64,000 nt of DNA from Streptomyces sp. Alt3. GTDB lineage: Bacteria > Actinomycetota > Actinomycetes > Streptomycetales > Streptomycetaceae. Positions 57,141 through 64,000 of the stretch are shown here, piece by piece. The notes beneath the pieces were generated by a model. The model had not been told where the DNA came from. It did not search any database and was given only the letters and a program-made list of their open reading frames with translations. The DNA lies in contig NZ_CP120983.1 in NCBI RefSeq assembly GCF_030719215.1, forward strand, positions 6,572,001 through 6,636,000, given 5' to 3'. The translations under genes and the position numbers were made by a program. The first letter of the stretch is position 1, and every line of letters starts with the position of its first letter.

Positions 57141-58619
57141 ATGACCACGATCGACTGGGACGCCGCCGCCGACTCCTTCGACGAGGAACCCGACCACGGG
57201 CTCCACGACCCCGTGGTCCGCAGTGCCTGGGCGCGGCGGATGGAGAGCTGGCTGCCCACGGCGCGCTCCGCTGTCCTCGACCTCGGCTGCGGCACGGGCA
57301 GCCTGTCCCTCCTCGTCGCCGGCCAGGGACACCGCGTCACCGCCGTCGACCGGTCACCGCGCATGGCGGAGCACGCGCGGGCCAAACTGGCGGGGACCGG
57401 CACCGAGGTGCTCGTCGGCGACGCGGCGCGGCCCCCGGTCGGCGGACAGCGGTTCGACGTGATCCTCGCCAGGCACACGGTGTGGCTGCTGCCGGACCCC
57501 GCGGCCGCTTTGCGGCACTGGTTCTCACTGCTGCGGCCGGGCGGCCGGCTGCTGCTGATCGAGGGCGTGTGGAACGGCACCGGTCTCTCCGCGGCCCGCC
57601 TCACCGCCCTCCTCCACGAACACACGGAGCGCGTCCACCACGAGCCGCTCTCCGGGGACTCCCTGCTCTGGGGCAAGGAGGTCGACGACGAGCGGTACGC
57701 GCTGGTGGCCCGCGCCGAGCCGCCCCGCAGGCACCGTGAGGTCGTCGACGTCCACCTCGTCCTGCGCAGGGGCTCCGACGTGCTGCTGGCCCGGCGGGCC
57801 GGCACGGGATACGCCGACGGGCTCCTCCACGCCCCCTCGGGCCACGCGGAGGACGGCGAGGACGTGCGGGCGGCGATGATCCGGGAGACGGCCGAGGAGA
57901 TCGGCGTCGAACTGGACCCGGACGAACTCCGGGTGGCCCTGGTGATGCAGCACAGGGGGCCGGGTGGCAACCCCCGGACGGGCTGGTTCTTCGAGGTGGA
58001 CCTCGACCCCGCCCGCCCACCCCGCAACGCCGAGCCGGACAAGTGCTCCGAGCTGGGCTGGTACCCGCTGCATGCACTGCCGGACGACATGGTGGCGTAC
58101 TGCCGCGCCGCACTCGACGCATACCGCGCCGGGCAGCGCTTCCTGGTCCACTGGCACGAGGACACCGACGCCGTCGCGTACGAACCCCGCGGGATCCGGC
58201 GCGCCGTCCCGCTGCCGGTGGCGGCGGCCCCCACCGGCCGGCTGCACCACCTGGAGCTGTGGGTTCCCGACCTCGCCGAGGCCGACGCGGAGTGGGGGTG
58301 GCTGCTCGGCCGGCTCGGCCACCTCCCTTACCAGCGCTGGTCGCACGGCCGCAGCTGGCGGCGCGGCGACAGCTACGTCGTCGTCGAGCGGTCACCGGAC
58401 GGCGCCGGCGGCCGGCACGACCGGCTGCGGCCCGGGCTCAACCACCTGGCGTTCCACGTCCGGGACCGTGACACGCTCGACACCCTGGTGGCCGACGCGC
58501 CCGGACACGGCTGGCGGCTCCTCTTCCCCGACCGCCACCCGTACGCCGGAGGCAGCGGCCACTACGCGGCGTACCTGGAGAACACGGCCGGCTACGAGGT
58601 GGAGCTGGTCGCCCCCTGA
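57141..58619 (+). CDS. Methyltransferase-NUDIX-VOC triple-domain fusion protein
   Basis: 492 residues in one frame. About 1-195: class I SAM methyltransferase (VLDLGCGTGSLSLLVA at 46-60, ending with a post-core segment). About 205-345: NUDIX hydrolase with a full box, GHAEDGEDVRAAMIRETAEEIGVEL (about 234-258, G-x5-E-x7-REUxEExGU). About 368-492: glyoxalase/VOC domain (LHHLELWVPDLAEADAEWGWLLG ... LNHLAFHVRD). The domains are joined by short linkers. Each is a known family; the three together are unusual. The ATG at 57141 is chosen over the GTG at 57120 because GAGAGG lies nine bases upstream. Substrate unknown. Confidence 0.86.
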   Translation: MTTIDWDAAADSFDEEPDHGLHDPVVRSAWARRMESWLPTARSAVLDLGCGTGSLSLLVAGQGHRVTAVDRSPRMAEHARAKLAGTGTEVLVGDAARPPVGGQRFDVILARHTVWLLPDPAAALRHWFSLLRPGGRLLLIEGVWNGTGLSAARLTALLHEHTERVHHEPLSGDSLLWGKEVDDERYALVARAEPPRRHREVVDVHLVLRRGSDVLLARRAGTGYADGLLHAPSGHAEDGEDVRAAMIRETAEEIGVELDPDELRVALVMQHRGPGGNPRTGWFFEVDLDPARPPRNAEPDKCSELGWYPLHALPDDMVAYCRAALDAYRAGQRFLVHWHEDTDAVAYEPRGIRRAVPLPVAAAPTGRLHHLELWVPDLAEADAEWGWLLGRLGHLPYQRWSHGRSWRRGDSYVVVERSPDGAGGRHDRLRPGLNHLAFHVRDRDTLDTLVADAPGHGWRLLFPDRHPYAGGSGHYAAYLENTAGYEVELVAP

Positions 58620-58683
58620 GTGCGGACGGAGGCGCTCCCACGCGGGCGCCTCCGGGGCCCCCGCGCGGCTGGAGCCGGGTGCG

Positions 58684-60522
58684 TCAGCCCTCCGCCCCCA
58701 GCCGGGCGGCGATGTCCTCACGCAATCGTGTCCTGTCCGTCTTGCCGACCGCGGTCAGGGGCAACGCCGGTACCTCGACGAGGCGTTCCGGCAGTTTGAA
58801 CCGGGCTAGACCTCTGTCCTCCAGGTGCCTGCGGAGGTCCGGCAGCCGCGGGGCCCCGTCGTCTCCCCCCACGACGTACAGGCAGACGGCTTCGCCCAGC
58901 GAGGGATGCGGCATGGCGACGGCTGCGACGGCCCGCACACCCGGGTGCGTCAGGACCAGCGCCTCCATCTCGTCCGCCGGGATCTTCTCCCCTCCGCGGT
59001 TGATCACGTCCTTCAGACGCCCGGCGACCACGAGGTTCCCGGACGGGTGGCGGCGGACGAGGTCGCCGGTGCGGTAGAAGCCGTCGGCGGTGAACGACGC
59101 GGCCGATGCGTCGCCGTGGTATCCCGTGATGACCCCGGGGCCCTTGACCAGGAGCTCGCCGAGGTCGCCTTCGGCTACGCACCGGCCCTCCTCGTCCACC
59201 ACCAGGGTCTCGTCACCCGGCGAGGACGGCCGCCCCTGCGTGGTGAACGTGATCTCGGGCGGATCGTCGAGCCGGGTGAAATTCAGCTGTCCCTCACTCA
59301 TGCCGTACACCTGCTGGATCCGGCACTCGAAGGCATCGGCCAGCCGGGCGGCCGTGGACGCGTCCAGGCGTGCCCCGCCGACCTGAAGGACCCGCAGGCT
59401 CGACACGTCATCGCCGCTGTGGGCGGCACGGGCGGTGAGCCACCGCAGGGCGAGCGCCGGCGTGAGCGCGCAGTGGGTGACGCGTTCCCGCTCGATCAGC
59501 GCCAGGGCCGCGGCCGGCTCGTCCGGCGAGGCGAGTACGACCTTTCCGCCGGAGGCGAGCGTACCGAGCAGCCCCGGGGCGGAGAAGGCGAAACCGTGTG
59601 CCACGGGCAGGACGGCGAGGAACACCGAGGCCGCCGTCAGCCCCGAGACCGCCGCCGCCGCGCGGATCACGTGCCCGAGCGCCTCATGGGTGCGGGCGAT
59701 GGGCTTGGGGGAGCCTGTGGTGCCGCTCGACAGCAGGAAGAGGGCGGTGTCCGAGGGGCTCCGGTCCGCGCGGGCGGGGGCCCGGTCACAGGCATCGATG
59801 AGACGGTCGACGTCCACGCGCCCTTCTGCCGGGCCGGCGGGGCCCGAGACGAGGACGGTCCGTACGGACGGATGCCGTTCGCGGAGACGTTCGGCGAACC
59901 GCAGGTGGTCGAAGCGCCGGTGCCGCGCCGGTACCGCGAGCGCCGCGGGTGCCAACGCGGTGACCACCGGGTCCAGTTCGTGCTCACGCAGGGCCGGATG
60001 GGCGAGAGCCGGGCGCGCACCGAGTCTGACAAGAGCCAGCACGAGAACGACGAACTGGACCTGGTTCGGAAGCTGCACGAGTACGGTCTCGCCGGGGCGG
60101 ATGCCGTTGCGTGCCAGCCGGGCGGTGCAGCCCGACACCGCCGCGTCGAGCTCCGCTCTGGTGAAGGTGCGGGCGGCGTCGGCCAGCGCCGCCCGGTGCC
60201 CCGGGTGCACACGGGTGCTCAGTGCGAGGTCGTCCAGGAATTCCGGGCGCCACCAGCCCCGGTCCCGGTACTCCACGCAAGCGTCCGCGTCCGCGTCGGG
60301 TTCGCGTTCGTCGAGTACGCCGGCGAGCTGCCGGACGCTGTAGTCAGGACCGGTCCAGAGATCGATGCGAGTGGCGAACCGGTCGGCCAACTCCACCTGG
60401 ATCTGCGTGAGATCGACCGAGTCGAGCGCCAGATGCGCGCGCAACCGCGCGTCGTCGTGCAGCAGCTCTTCGCCGATTCCCAGGTCACGCAGGATTCTTC
60501 GCACTTCGTCGATGCCCGTCAT
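58684..60522 (-). CDS. Carrier-protein/aryl-AMP-ligase didomain protein (DhbE/EntE-like with N-terminal ACP)
   Basis: 612 residues. Residues about 1-75 are a carrier-protein domain with LALDSVDL; Ser35 is the phosphopantetheine site. About 95-612 is an adenylation domain: P-loop LFLLSSGTTGSPKP (261-274), VLQVGGARLDAS, QQVYGMSEGQLNFTRLDDP, YRTGDL, GRLKDVINRGGEKI and a final KTDRTR Lys. The sequence follows EntE/DhbE (2,3-dihydroxybenzoate-AMP ligase) closely. It would activate an aryl acid and load it on its own carrier. The ATG at 60522 is preceded by TACCGT four bases upstream, so it may be leaderless. Divergent from the hydrolase gene. Confidence 0.86.
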   Translation of the reverse strand: MTGIDEVRRILRDLGIGEELLHDDARLRAHLALDSVDLTQIQVELADRFATRIDLWTGPDYSVRQLAGVLDEREPDADADACVEYRDRGWWRPEFLDDLALSTRVHPGHRAALADAARTFTRAELDAAVSGCTARLARNGIRPGETVLVQLPNQVQFVVLVLALVRLGARPALAHPALREHELDPVVTALAPAALAVPARHRRFDHLRFAERLRERHPSVRTVLVSGPAGPAEGRVDVDRLIDACDRAPARADRSPSDTALFLLSSGTTGSPKPIARTHEALGHVIRAAAAVSGLTAASVFLAVLPVAHGFAFSAPGLLGTLASGGKVVLASPDEPAAALALIERERVTHCALTPALALRWLTARAAHSGDDVSSLRVLQVGGARLDASTAARLADAFECRIQQVYGMSEGQLNFTRLDDPPEITFTTQGRPSSPGDETLVVDEEGRCVAEGDLGELLVKGPGVITGYHGDASAASFTADGFYRTGDLVRRHPSGNLVVAGRLKDVINRGGEKIPADEMEALVLTHPGVRAVAAVAMPHPSLGEAVCLYVVGGDDGAPRLPDLRRHLEDRGLARFKLPERLVEVPALPLTAVGKTDRTRLREDIAARLGAEG

Positions 60523-60695
60523 CCGGACGGTATGCCCGGTTCCTCGCGGCAGGAGACCGGCGTGCGGATGCAGCGGGAAGCACACGTGGCCCGGGAGGCG
60601 TTCGAAGTGGACGGTGCCGGGCCCCGCGCGCCCTGCACCGTGGGTGACTCGCGTGTGACGCTTTGGAACCGGACCGGTTTCTGCGCTGGAGTGTG

Positions 60696-61538
60696 ATGAA
60701 CCCATTCACCGGAGGGACGCTCGCTGTACCGGGCGCGAAGATCTATTTCGAGGTGCGCGGCGAGGGGCCGCTCCTGCTGCTCATCGGGGGAGGGAACTCC
60801 GACGCGGCCGTGTTCAAGCGTCTGGCCGCCGTCCTGGCCCTCGGCCACCGTGTCGTCACCTACGACCCGCGCGGGAATTCACGCAGTGTGCTCGACGGCA
60901 CCGCGGCGGACCAGAGGGTCGAGGAGCACGCCGACGACGCGTACCGCCTGGTCCACCACCTGGCGGGCCCGGACGAGCCGGCGTACGTCTTCGGCAGCTG
61001 CTCGGGCGGGCTCGTCGCGCTGGAACTCACGATCCGGCACCCGGACAGGATCCGGCTGGCCGTCGCCCATGAACCACCGGTTCTCGGTGTCCTTCCGGAC
61101 GCCCCGCAGCACATGGCGCTCCTCGACGACATCTGCCGGACGCATCGCCGTGAGGGTATGGCACCGGCCCTCGTGAAGCTCCAGGCCCTCCACGGAGGCC
61201 GGCCCGCTCCGGCTCTCCCCGAGGAGCACGACAACACCGACTTCTTCCTGAGCCACTTCGTCCGGCCGTTCACACGCTTCGTGCCGGACCTCACCGCACT
61301 CGACGAGGTCTCGGACAAGGTGGTGTGGGCCGGCGGCCACGCCTCACGCGGGGATCTCGTGCACCGCCCCGCGCTCGTCCTCGCCGAGCGGTCCGGCCGC
61401 ACCGTCGAACTGTTCCCCGGCGGCCACATCGGCTATGCGAGGTATCCCGCCGACTTCGCGGAGCGGCTCGTGGAGGTCCTCGCCACAGCACCCGGCGCCA
61501 CGGACCGGCCCCGGGACACGACCGGCGGGGGGTTGTGA
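60696..61538 (+). CDS. Alpha/beta-hydrolase fold protein next to the didomain gene
   Basis: 280 residues. IYFEVRGEGPLLLLIGGGNSD is the oxyanion region (GGGN in place of HG); VTYDPRGNSRS follows; VFGSCSGGLVALEL is the nucleophile elbow G-S-C-S-G-G; GGHIGYARYP gives the His. Possibly hydrolyses or transfers the product of the adjacent ligase-carrier protein. The ATG at 60696 has GGAG four bases upstream. One base separates its stop from the next GTG, so translation is probably coupled. Confidence 0.84.
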   Translation: MNPFTGGTLAVPGAKIYFEVRGEGPLLLLIGGGNSDAAVFKRLAAVLALGHRVVTYDPRGNSRSVLDGTAADQRVEEHADDAYRLVHHLAGPDEPAYVFGSCSGGLVALELTIRHPDRIRLAVAHEPPVLGVLPDAPQHMALLDDICRTHRREGMAPALVKLQALHGGRPAPALPEEHDNTDFFLSHFVRPFTRFVPDLTALDEVSDKVVWAGGHASRGDLVHRPALVLAERSGRTVELFPGGHIGYARYPADFAERLVEVLATAPGATDRPRDTTGGGL

Positions 61539-61539
61539 C

Positions 61540-62802
61540 GTGCGGATCGTGATGGGGGCGCAGAACTGCGGCTTCGGCCCGGTCTCCGAGCTCGTCGCGG
61601 TCTCCCGGCCGCTGCACGGGCACGATCGGGTACTCGTCGGCAGCGGTGTCGCCGCCGTGTTCGCCCGGCGCAACCCCGAGGCCTTCGACGCCGTCCACGA
61701 CACCACCGGTACGACCGGGACGGCCGCGGCGGAGATGACCGACGGCCTCCTGCGCGGCAGTGACCACGTGATCTCCGTCATGGACGCCGAGCTGGTACTC
61801 CGCGCCGTCGTGGCCGGGCGGCCGGTGACCATGGTGGACAGCCTCTTCGGCTTCTGGCAGCTGACACGACCTCTGGCCGCGATCCGCGAGCGGTGCGTGA
61901 CCATGCCGCGCTCCGGCTTCGAGGCCGCCGACCACCACCTGACGGGCCTCACGCCGCACGAGCGGATCGTCGCGGCCCACCTCCTCGCCACACACAGCGT
62001 CGTACAGAACTTCCCCGGCGTCACCGAGCGCGCAGCGGACTTCGCCGCTCTGGGCGCCGGCCCCCGGATGCACCGGACCGGCTCGATCGTCGACGCCGAA
62101 GGACTGTCGAACGCCGCGTGCGCCACCGGAACGGAGCACGATCTGCTCATCAACGTCGGGGGATTCAAGAACTTCCTCCTCGACTTCGACGTCAACGACG
62201 ACTACATGCGTCTGCTGCACCGGTGGCTTCCGGACCTGCTGCGCGACTGGCCCCGTTTCCGACGTGTCCTGGTCTGCGGCGGCCCGTACGGCGACGGCCG
62301 GGAGCGGACGGTCTCGGCCGCCGGCCGGACGGCCGAATGCCGGCTGTTGCGCCAGCGTGAGCTGCTCCAGGTGGCGGCCGGCACCCCGGACCAGCTGCTG
62401 GCGCCCGGGCTCACGGCACTCCACGAATCGATCGCCCTCGGCCGGCTGCCCCTGGCGATCCACGAGCAGCACTACGCCCACGTCTACACCATGCGCGCCC
62501 TGGACGGCACGCGCTTCGGGCGCATCGGAGGCAGGTTCACGGACGTGGTGCCCGGCCACCCGCTGCCGGAGGACGACCTCGCCGGGACGGCGGCCCTCGT
62601 CGAACTGGCCGGCCGTGTCCGGAAGGATGACGAGCTCTACGCGAGATACCGGCGGACGTTCAACGAACGCATCGAGCACTACGTCTCACTGACCCCGGCG
62701 CAACGACAGCACGGCGTCGAGGAACTGCGGAGACTGCTCGGCGGCGAGCCGGTCCACTCGGTGATGAGCGGCATCCTGGGGACGCCGATCATCAGCGAGT
62801 GA
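61540..62802 (+). CDS. GT-B-fold glycosyltransferase-like protein
   Basis: 420 residues from the GTG at 61540 (or from the ATG at 61552). MGAQNCGFGPVSELVAVSRPLHGHDRVLVGSG resembles the N-terminal Rossmann domain of GT1/GT28 enzymes; DLLINVGGFKNFLLDF opens the C-terminal domain, and LLAPGLTALHESIALGRLPLAIHEQHYAHVYTM resembles the nucleotide-sugar-binding segment of such transferases. No family name is recognised with certainty. Together with the preceding hydrolase and the divergent aryl-ligase it may glycosylate a small aryl product. Confidence 0.68.
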   Translation: MRIVMGAQNCGFGPVSELVAVSRPLHGHDRVLVGSGVAAVFARRNPEAFDAVHDTTGTTGTAAAEMTDGLLRGSDHVISVMDAELVLRAVVAGRPVTMVDSLFGFWQLTRPLAAIRERCVTMPRSGFEAADHHLTGLTPHERIVAAHLLATHSVVQNFPGVTERAADFAALGAGPRMHRTGSIVDAEGLSNAACATGTEHDLLINVGGFKNFLLDFDVNDDYMRLLHRWLPDLLRDWPRFRRVLVCGGPYGDGRERTVSAAGRTAECRLLRQRELLQVAAGTPDQLLAPGLTALHESIALGRLPLAIHEQHYAHVYTMRALDGTRFGRIGGRFTDVVPGHPLPEDDLAGTAALVELAGRVRKDDELYARYRRTFNERIEHYVSLTPAQRQHGVEELRRLLGGEPVHSVMSGILGTPIISE

Positions 62803-62813
62803 GGGGGCGGGCC

Positions 62814-63314
62814 TTACCCGACCAGTCCTGCCAGCCCCTCGGTGCGGGCGAGGTGTTCCAGCTCGTCCAGGGCCCGGACGGCGGCCTCCGCCGCCGGGGC
62901 GTCACGGCCGGCGAGGCCGCTCTCCTCGAACTCGTCCTCGTCCAGCCGCAGGACGGACGAGCCGTCGGCCGAGACCCACAGGTCCAGGTCCAGGTCCTCG
63001 ACCAGGAGTTCACCGTCGCGGAGCACGGCGGGCCGGGTGATGTCGCAGTACCAGCCCTTCAGCTCCCCGCCCCCGGTACGGACCTCCTTCACCGCGTACC
63101 ACCGGTCGCGCCAGTAGTGCTCGGTGAAGACGTCCCCGGGCTCGAAGCGTACGAAGCCGAAGTCCCGGACCCCCGGGGCGGCCCACGGCGCGCGGACGGT
63201 GATCCGGTTCCCGTCGTCCCCGACCGGCTCTGCCGGGTAACGGATCTTCGTGCGGCCCGCCTTGACCAGGGCCACCGTCAAGGTGGTCCCTGAATCAGCC
63301 GATCTCGCGGACAT
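62814..63314 (-). CDS. DUF402 (FomD-like) family protein
   Basis: 166 residues from the ATG at 63314. WYCDITRPAVLRDGELLVEDLDLDLWVSADGSSVLRLDEDEFEESGL is the DUF402 block with its conserved acidic, metal-binding residues; FTEHYWRDRWYAVKEV precedes it. FomD-type proteins hydrolyse nucleotide-linked (CMP-conjugated) intermediates. The start is set by GGAGGT five bases upstream; the gene overlaps the end of the upstream GNAT gene by 20 bases, so the two are coupled. Confidence 0.88.
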   Translation of the reverse strand: MSARSADSGTTLTVALVKAGRTKIRYPAEPVGDDGNRITVRAPWAAPGVRDFGFVRFEPGDVFTEHYWRDRWYAVKEVRTGGGELKGWYCDITRPAVLRDGELLVEDLDLDLWVSADGSSVLRLDEDEFEESGLAGRDAPAAEAAVRALDELEHLARTEGLAGLVG

Positions 63315-64000
63315 GGCGTACCTCCGTGGCACAGATCTCGTAGCCGAACCAGCGGTTGACCGCCAGCATCGGGCCGTTGTCGGCGTCGTTGCCGGTGTAG
63401 GCGTCCGTGTACCCGGCGGCGCGCGCCCGGTGCAGGGAGGTGTTCTTGGCGAGCTTCGCCAGCCCCCTGCCCCGGAAGGCGCGCCGGGTGCCGGTCATGG
63501 CCGACCAGTAGCGGGTCAGTCCGTCGGTCTGCGCGGCACTGAACGCCGCTACCTGTCCGTCCACCGTCACGACCGTGGTGAGCGCGTGGTCGAAGCCGGG
63601 CCGCCGCCAGGTCGTCGCCAGCCAGTCCTCGTAGTCGGAGAACTCCACCGGGACATCGCTCGGCTCGTCCGCGGTCGTCTCCGCGTCCGCCTCGAACAGA
63701 GGCCGCGGATCGTCCTCGAAGTCCGCCGCGGTGAGCAGCTCGACCCCGGAGGGCACGTCCTGGAGCGGTGGCAGCGAGCCGTCCGTCAGGCCGAGCCGGA
63801 GGAAGTGCGCGGGCCGTCGCGCCGCGTACCCGCGCTTCGCGGCGAACGCACGGTCGGCCGGCTCGTCCAGCACCCAGGTGTAGACGGCGCTCGCCCCGGC
63901 ACCGGCCAGATGCTCCTCACCGGTCCGCAGGAGCAGCGACCCCGCACCCCGGCCCCTCCTGTCCGGATGGACGTACGGATTGCAGAAGCCCTGACCGGGC
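63295..64000 (-). CDS. GNAT N-acetyltransferase, 5' end outside the window
   Basis: The frame is open to the window edge; 235 codons are visible before the stop at 63295. HPDRRGRGAGSLLLRTGEEHLAGAGA is an acetyl-CoA-binding motif A (R-x-x-G-x-G/A), and a second copy, GTRRAFRGRGLAKLAKNTSLHRARAAG, lies near the C terminus, so this is a tandem-domain GNAT. WFGYEICATEV is the usual C-terminal strand. Substrate unknown. Coupled to the DUF402 gene. Confidence 0.88.
   Translation of the reverse strand, partial: PGQGFCNPYVHPDRRGRGAGSLLLRTGEEHLAGAGASAVYTWVLDEPADRAFAAKRGYAARRPAHFLRLGLTDGSLPPLQDVPSGVELLTAADFEDDPRPLFEADAETTADEPSDVPVEFSDYEDWLATTWRRPGFDHALTTVVTVDGQVAAFSAAQTDGLTRYWSAMTGTRRAFRGRGLAKLAKNTSLHRARAAGYTDAYTGNDADNGPMLAVNRWFGYEICATEVRHVREIG

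Noticed and set aside
54671..58234. A 1187-codon open frame on the minus strand
   Set aside because: It runs antisense to tctC, tctB, tctA and the methyltransferase fusion, has a low-complexity Arg/Gly/Asp-rich translation and no family motif; long antisense frames are expected at this GC content.

Overview
This is chromosomal DNA of a Streptomyces or a very close actinomycete. GC content and third-position GC are very high, GTG starts are common, many genes overlap through ATGA/GTGA, and signature Streptomyces genes are present: streptogrisin-type proteases, a SepF-like protein, DnaE2 followed by a Y-family-like protein, a cell-wall-anchored chitin/cellulose-type LPMO, and PhoD. The ordered block aroH-tyrA-cmk-acyltransferase-der, then glutaryl-CoA dehydrogenase, sepF-like, dnaE2, secreted lipase and LPMO resembles the S. 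coelicolor SCO1762-to-SCO1734 neighbourhood as I remember it (memory, not a search).

Layout. 1-3.7 kb: the 3' part of an ADP-ribosylglycohydrolase, two convergent overlapping nucleotidyltransferase paralogues, a Rieske lipoprotein divergent from a DUF1304-TetR pair with a palindromic operator. 3.7-8.2 kb: a housekeeping operon for chorismate to prephenate and tyrosine precursors (aroH, tyrA), CMP kinase, a PlsC-type acyltransferase and the ribosome-assembly GTPase Der. 8.2-18.3 kb: conserved unknowns, a GT4 glycosyltransferase, an I78-type inhibitor, a PAP2 phosphatase, a 14-TM exporter, glutaryl-CoA dehydrogenase, a SepF-like division protein and a protein with an extremely cysteine-rich tail. 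18.3-28.4 kb: an organosulfur/cystine-scavenging locus with two solute-binding proteins, two permeases, one ATPase, two flavin-dependent monooxygenases, an FAD/NAD(P)-binding protein and a DUF1684 protein. A 23-residue leader peptide ending in Cys-Ser-Cys precedes the outlying binding-protein gene. 28.6-41.8 kb: two streptogrisin proteases (SGPB-like and SGPD-like) bracket a putative conflict/RiPP island. The island holds a SLOG-like protein convergent with a SLATT-type membrane protein, then fxsA-fxsB-fxsC-fxsT (a FxSxx-COOH cyclophane RiPP precursor, its radical SAM maturase, a TIR-like protein and a MinD-like/TIR/NB-ARC/TPR protein). 42.1-49.1 kb: a macrolide-glycosyltransferase-type gene with a possible leaderless 8-codon leader peptide and structured leader, an ABC-2-like membrane protein, and dnaE2 plus a Y-family-like partner behind an SOS box. 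49.3-57.1 kb: secreted lipase, LAETG-anchored LPMO, PhoD, and a tripartite tricarboxylate transporter with a divergent CitB-type response regulator. 57.1-64 kb: a methyltransferase-NUDIX-VOC triple fusion, a carrier-protein/aryl-AMP-ligase fusion divergent from a hydrolase and a GT-B-like protein (a possible mini biosynthetic locus), a DUF402 protein and a GNAT protein running off the end.

Three genes (ADP-ribosylglycohydrolase, the macrolide-type glycosyltransferase and dnaE2) are each broken by loss of exactly one G or C in a short homopolymer. The reading frame is otherwise intact on both sides. This pattern is more typical of a sequencing or polishing error than of three independent pseudogenes.

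The most interesting parts are the Fxs island with its SLOG/SLATT neighbours, and two candidate peptide-coupled attenuators: the Cys leader at 19.5 kb and the macrolide-type leader at 42.1 kb.
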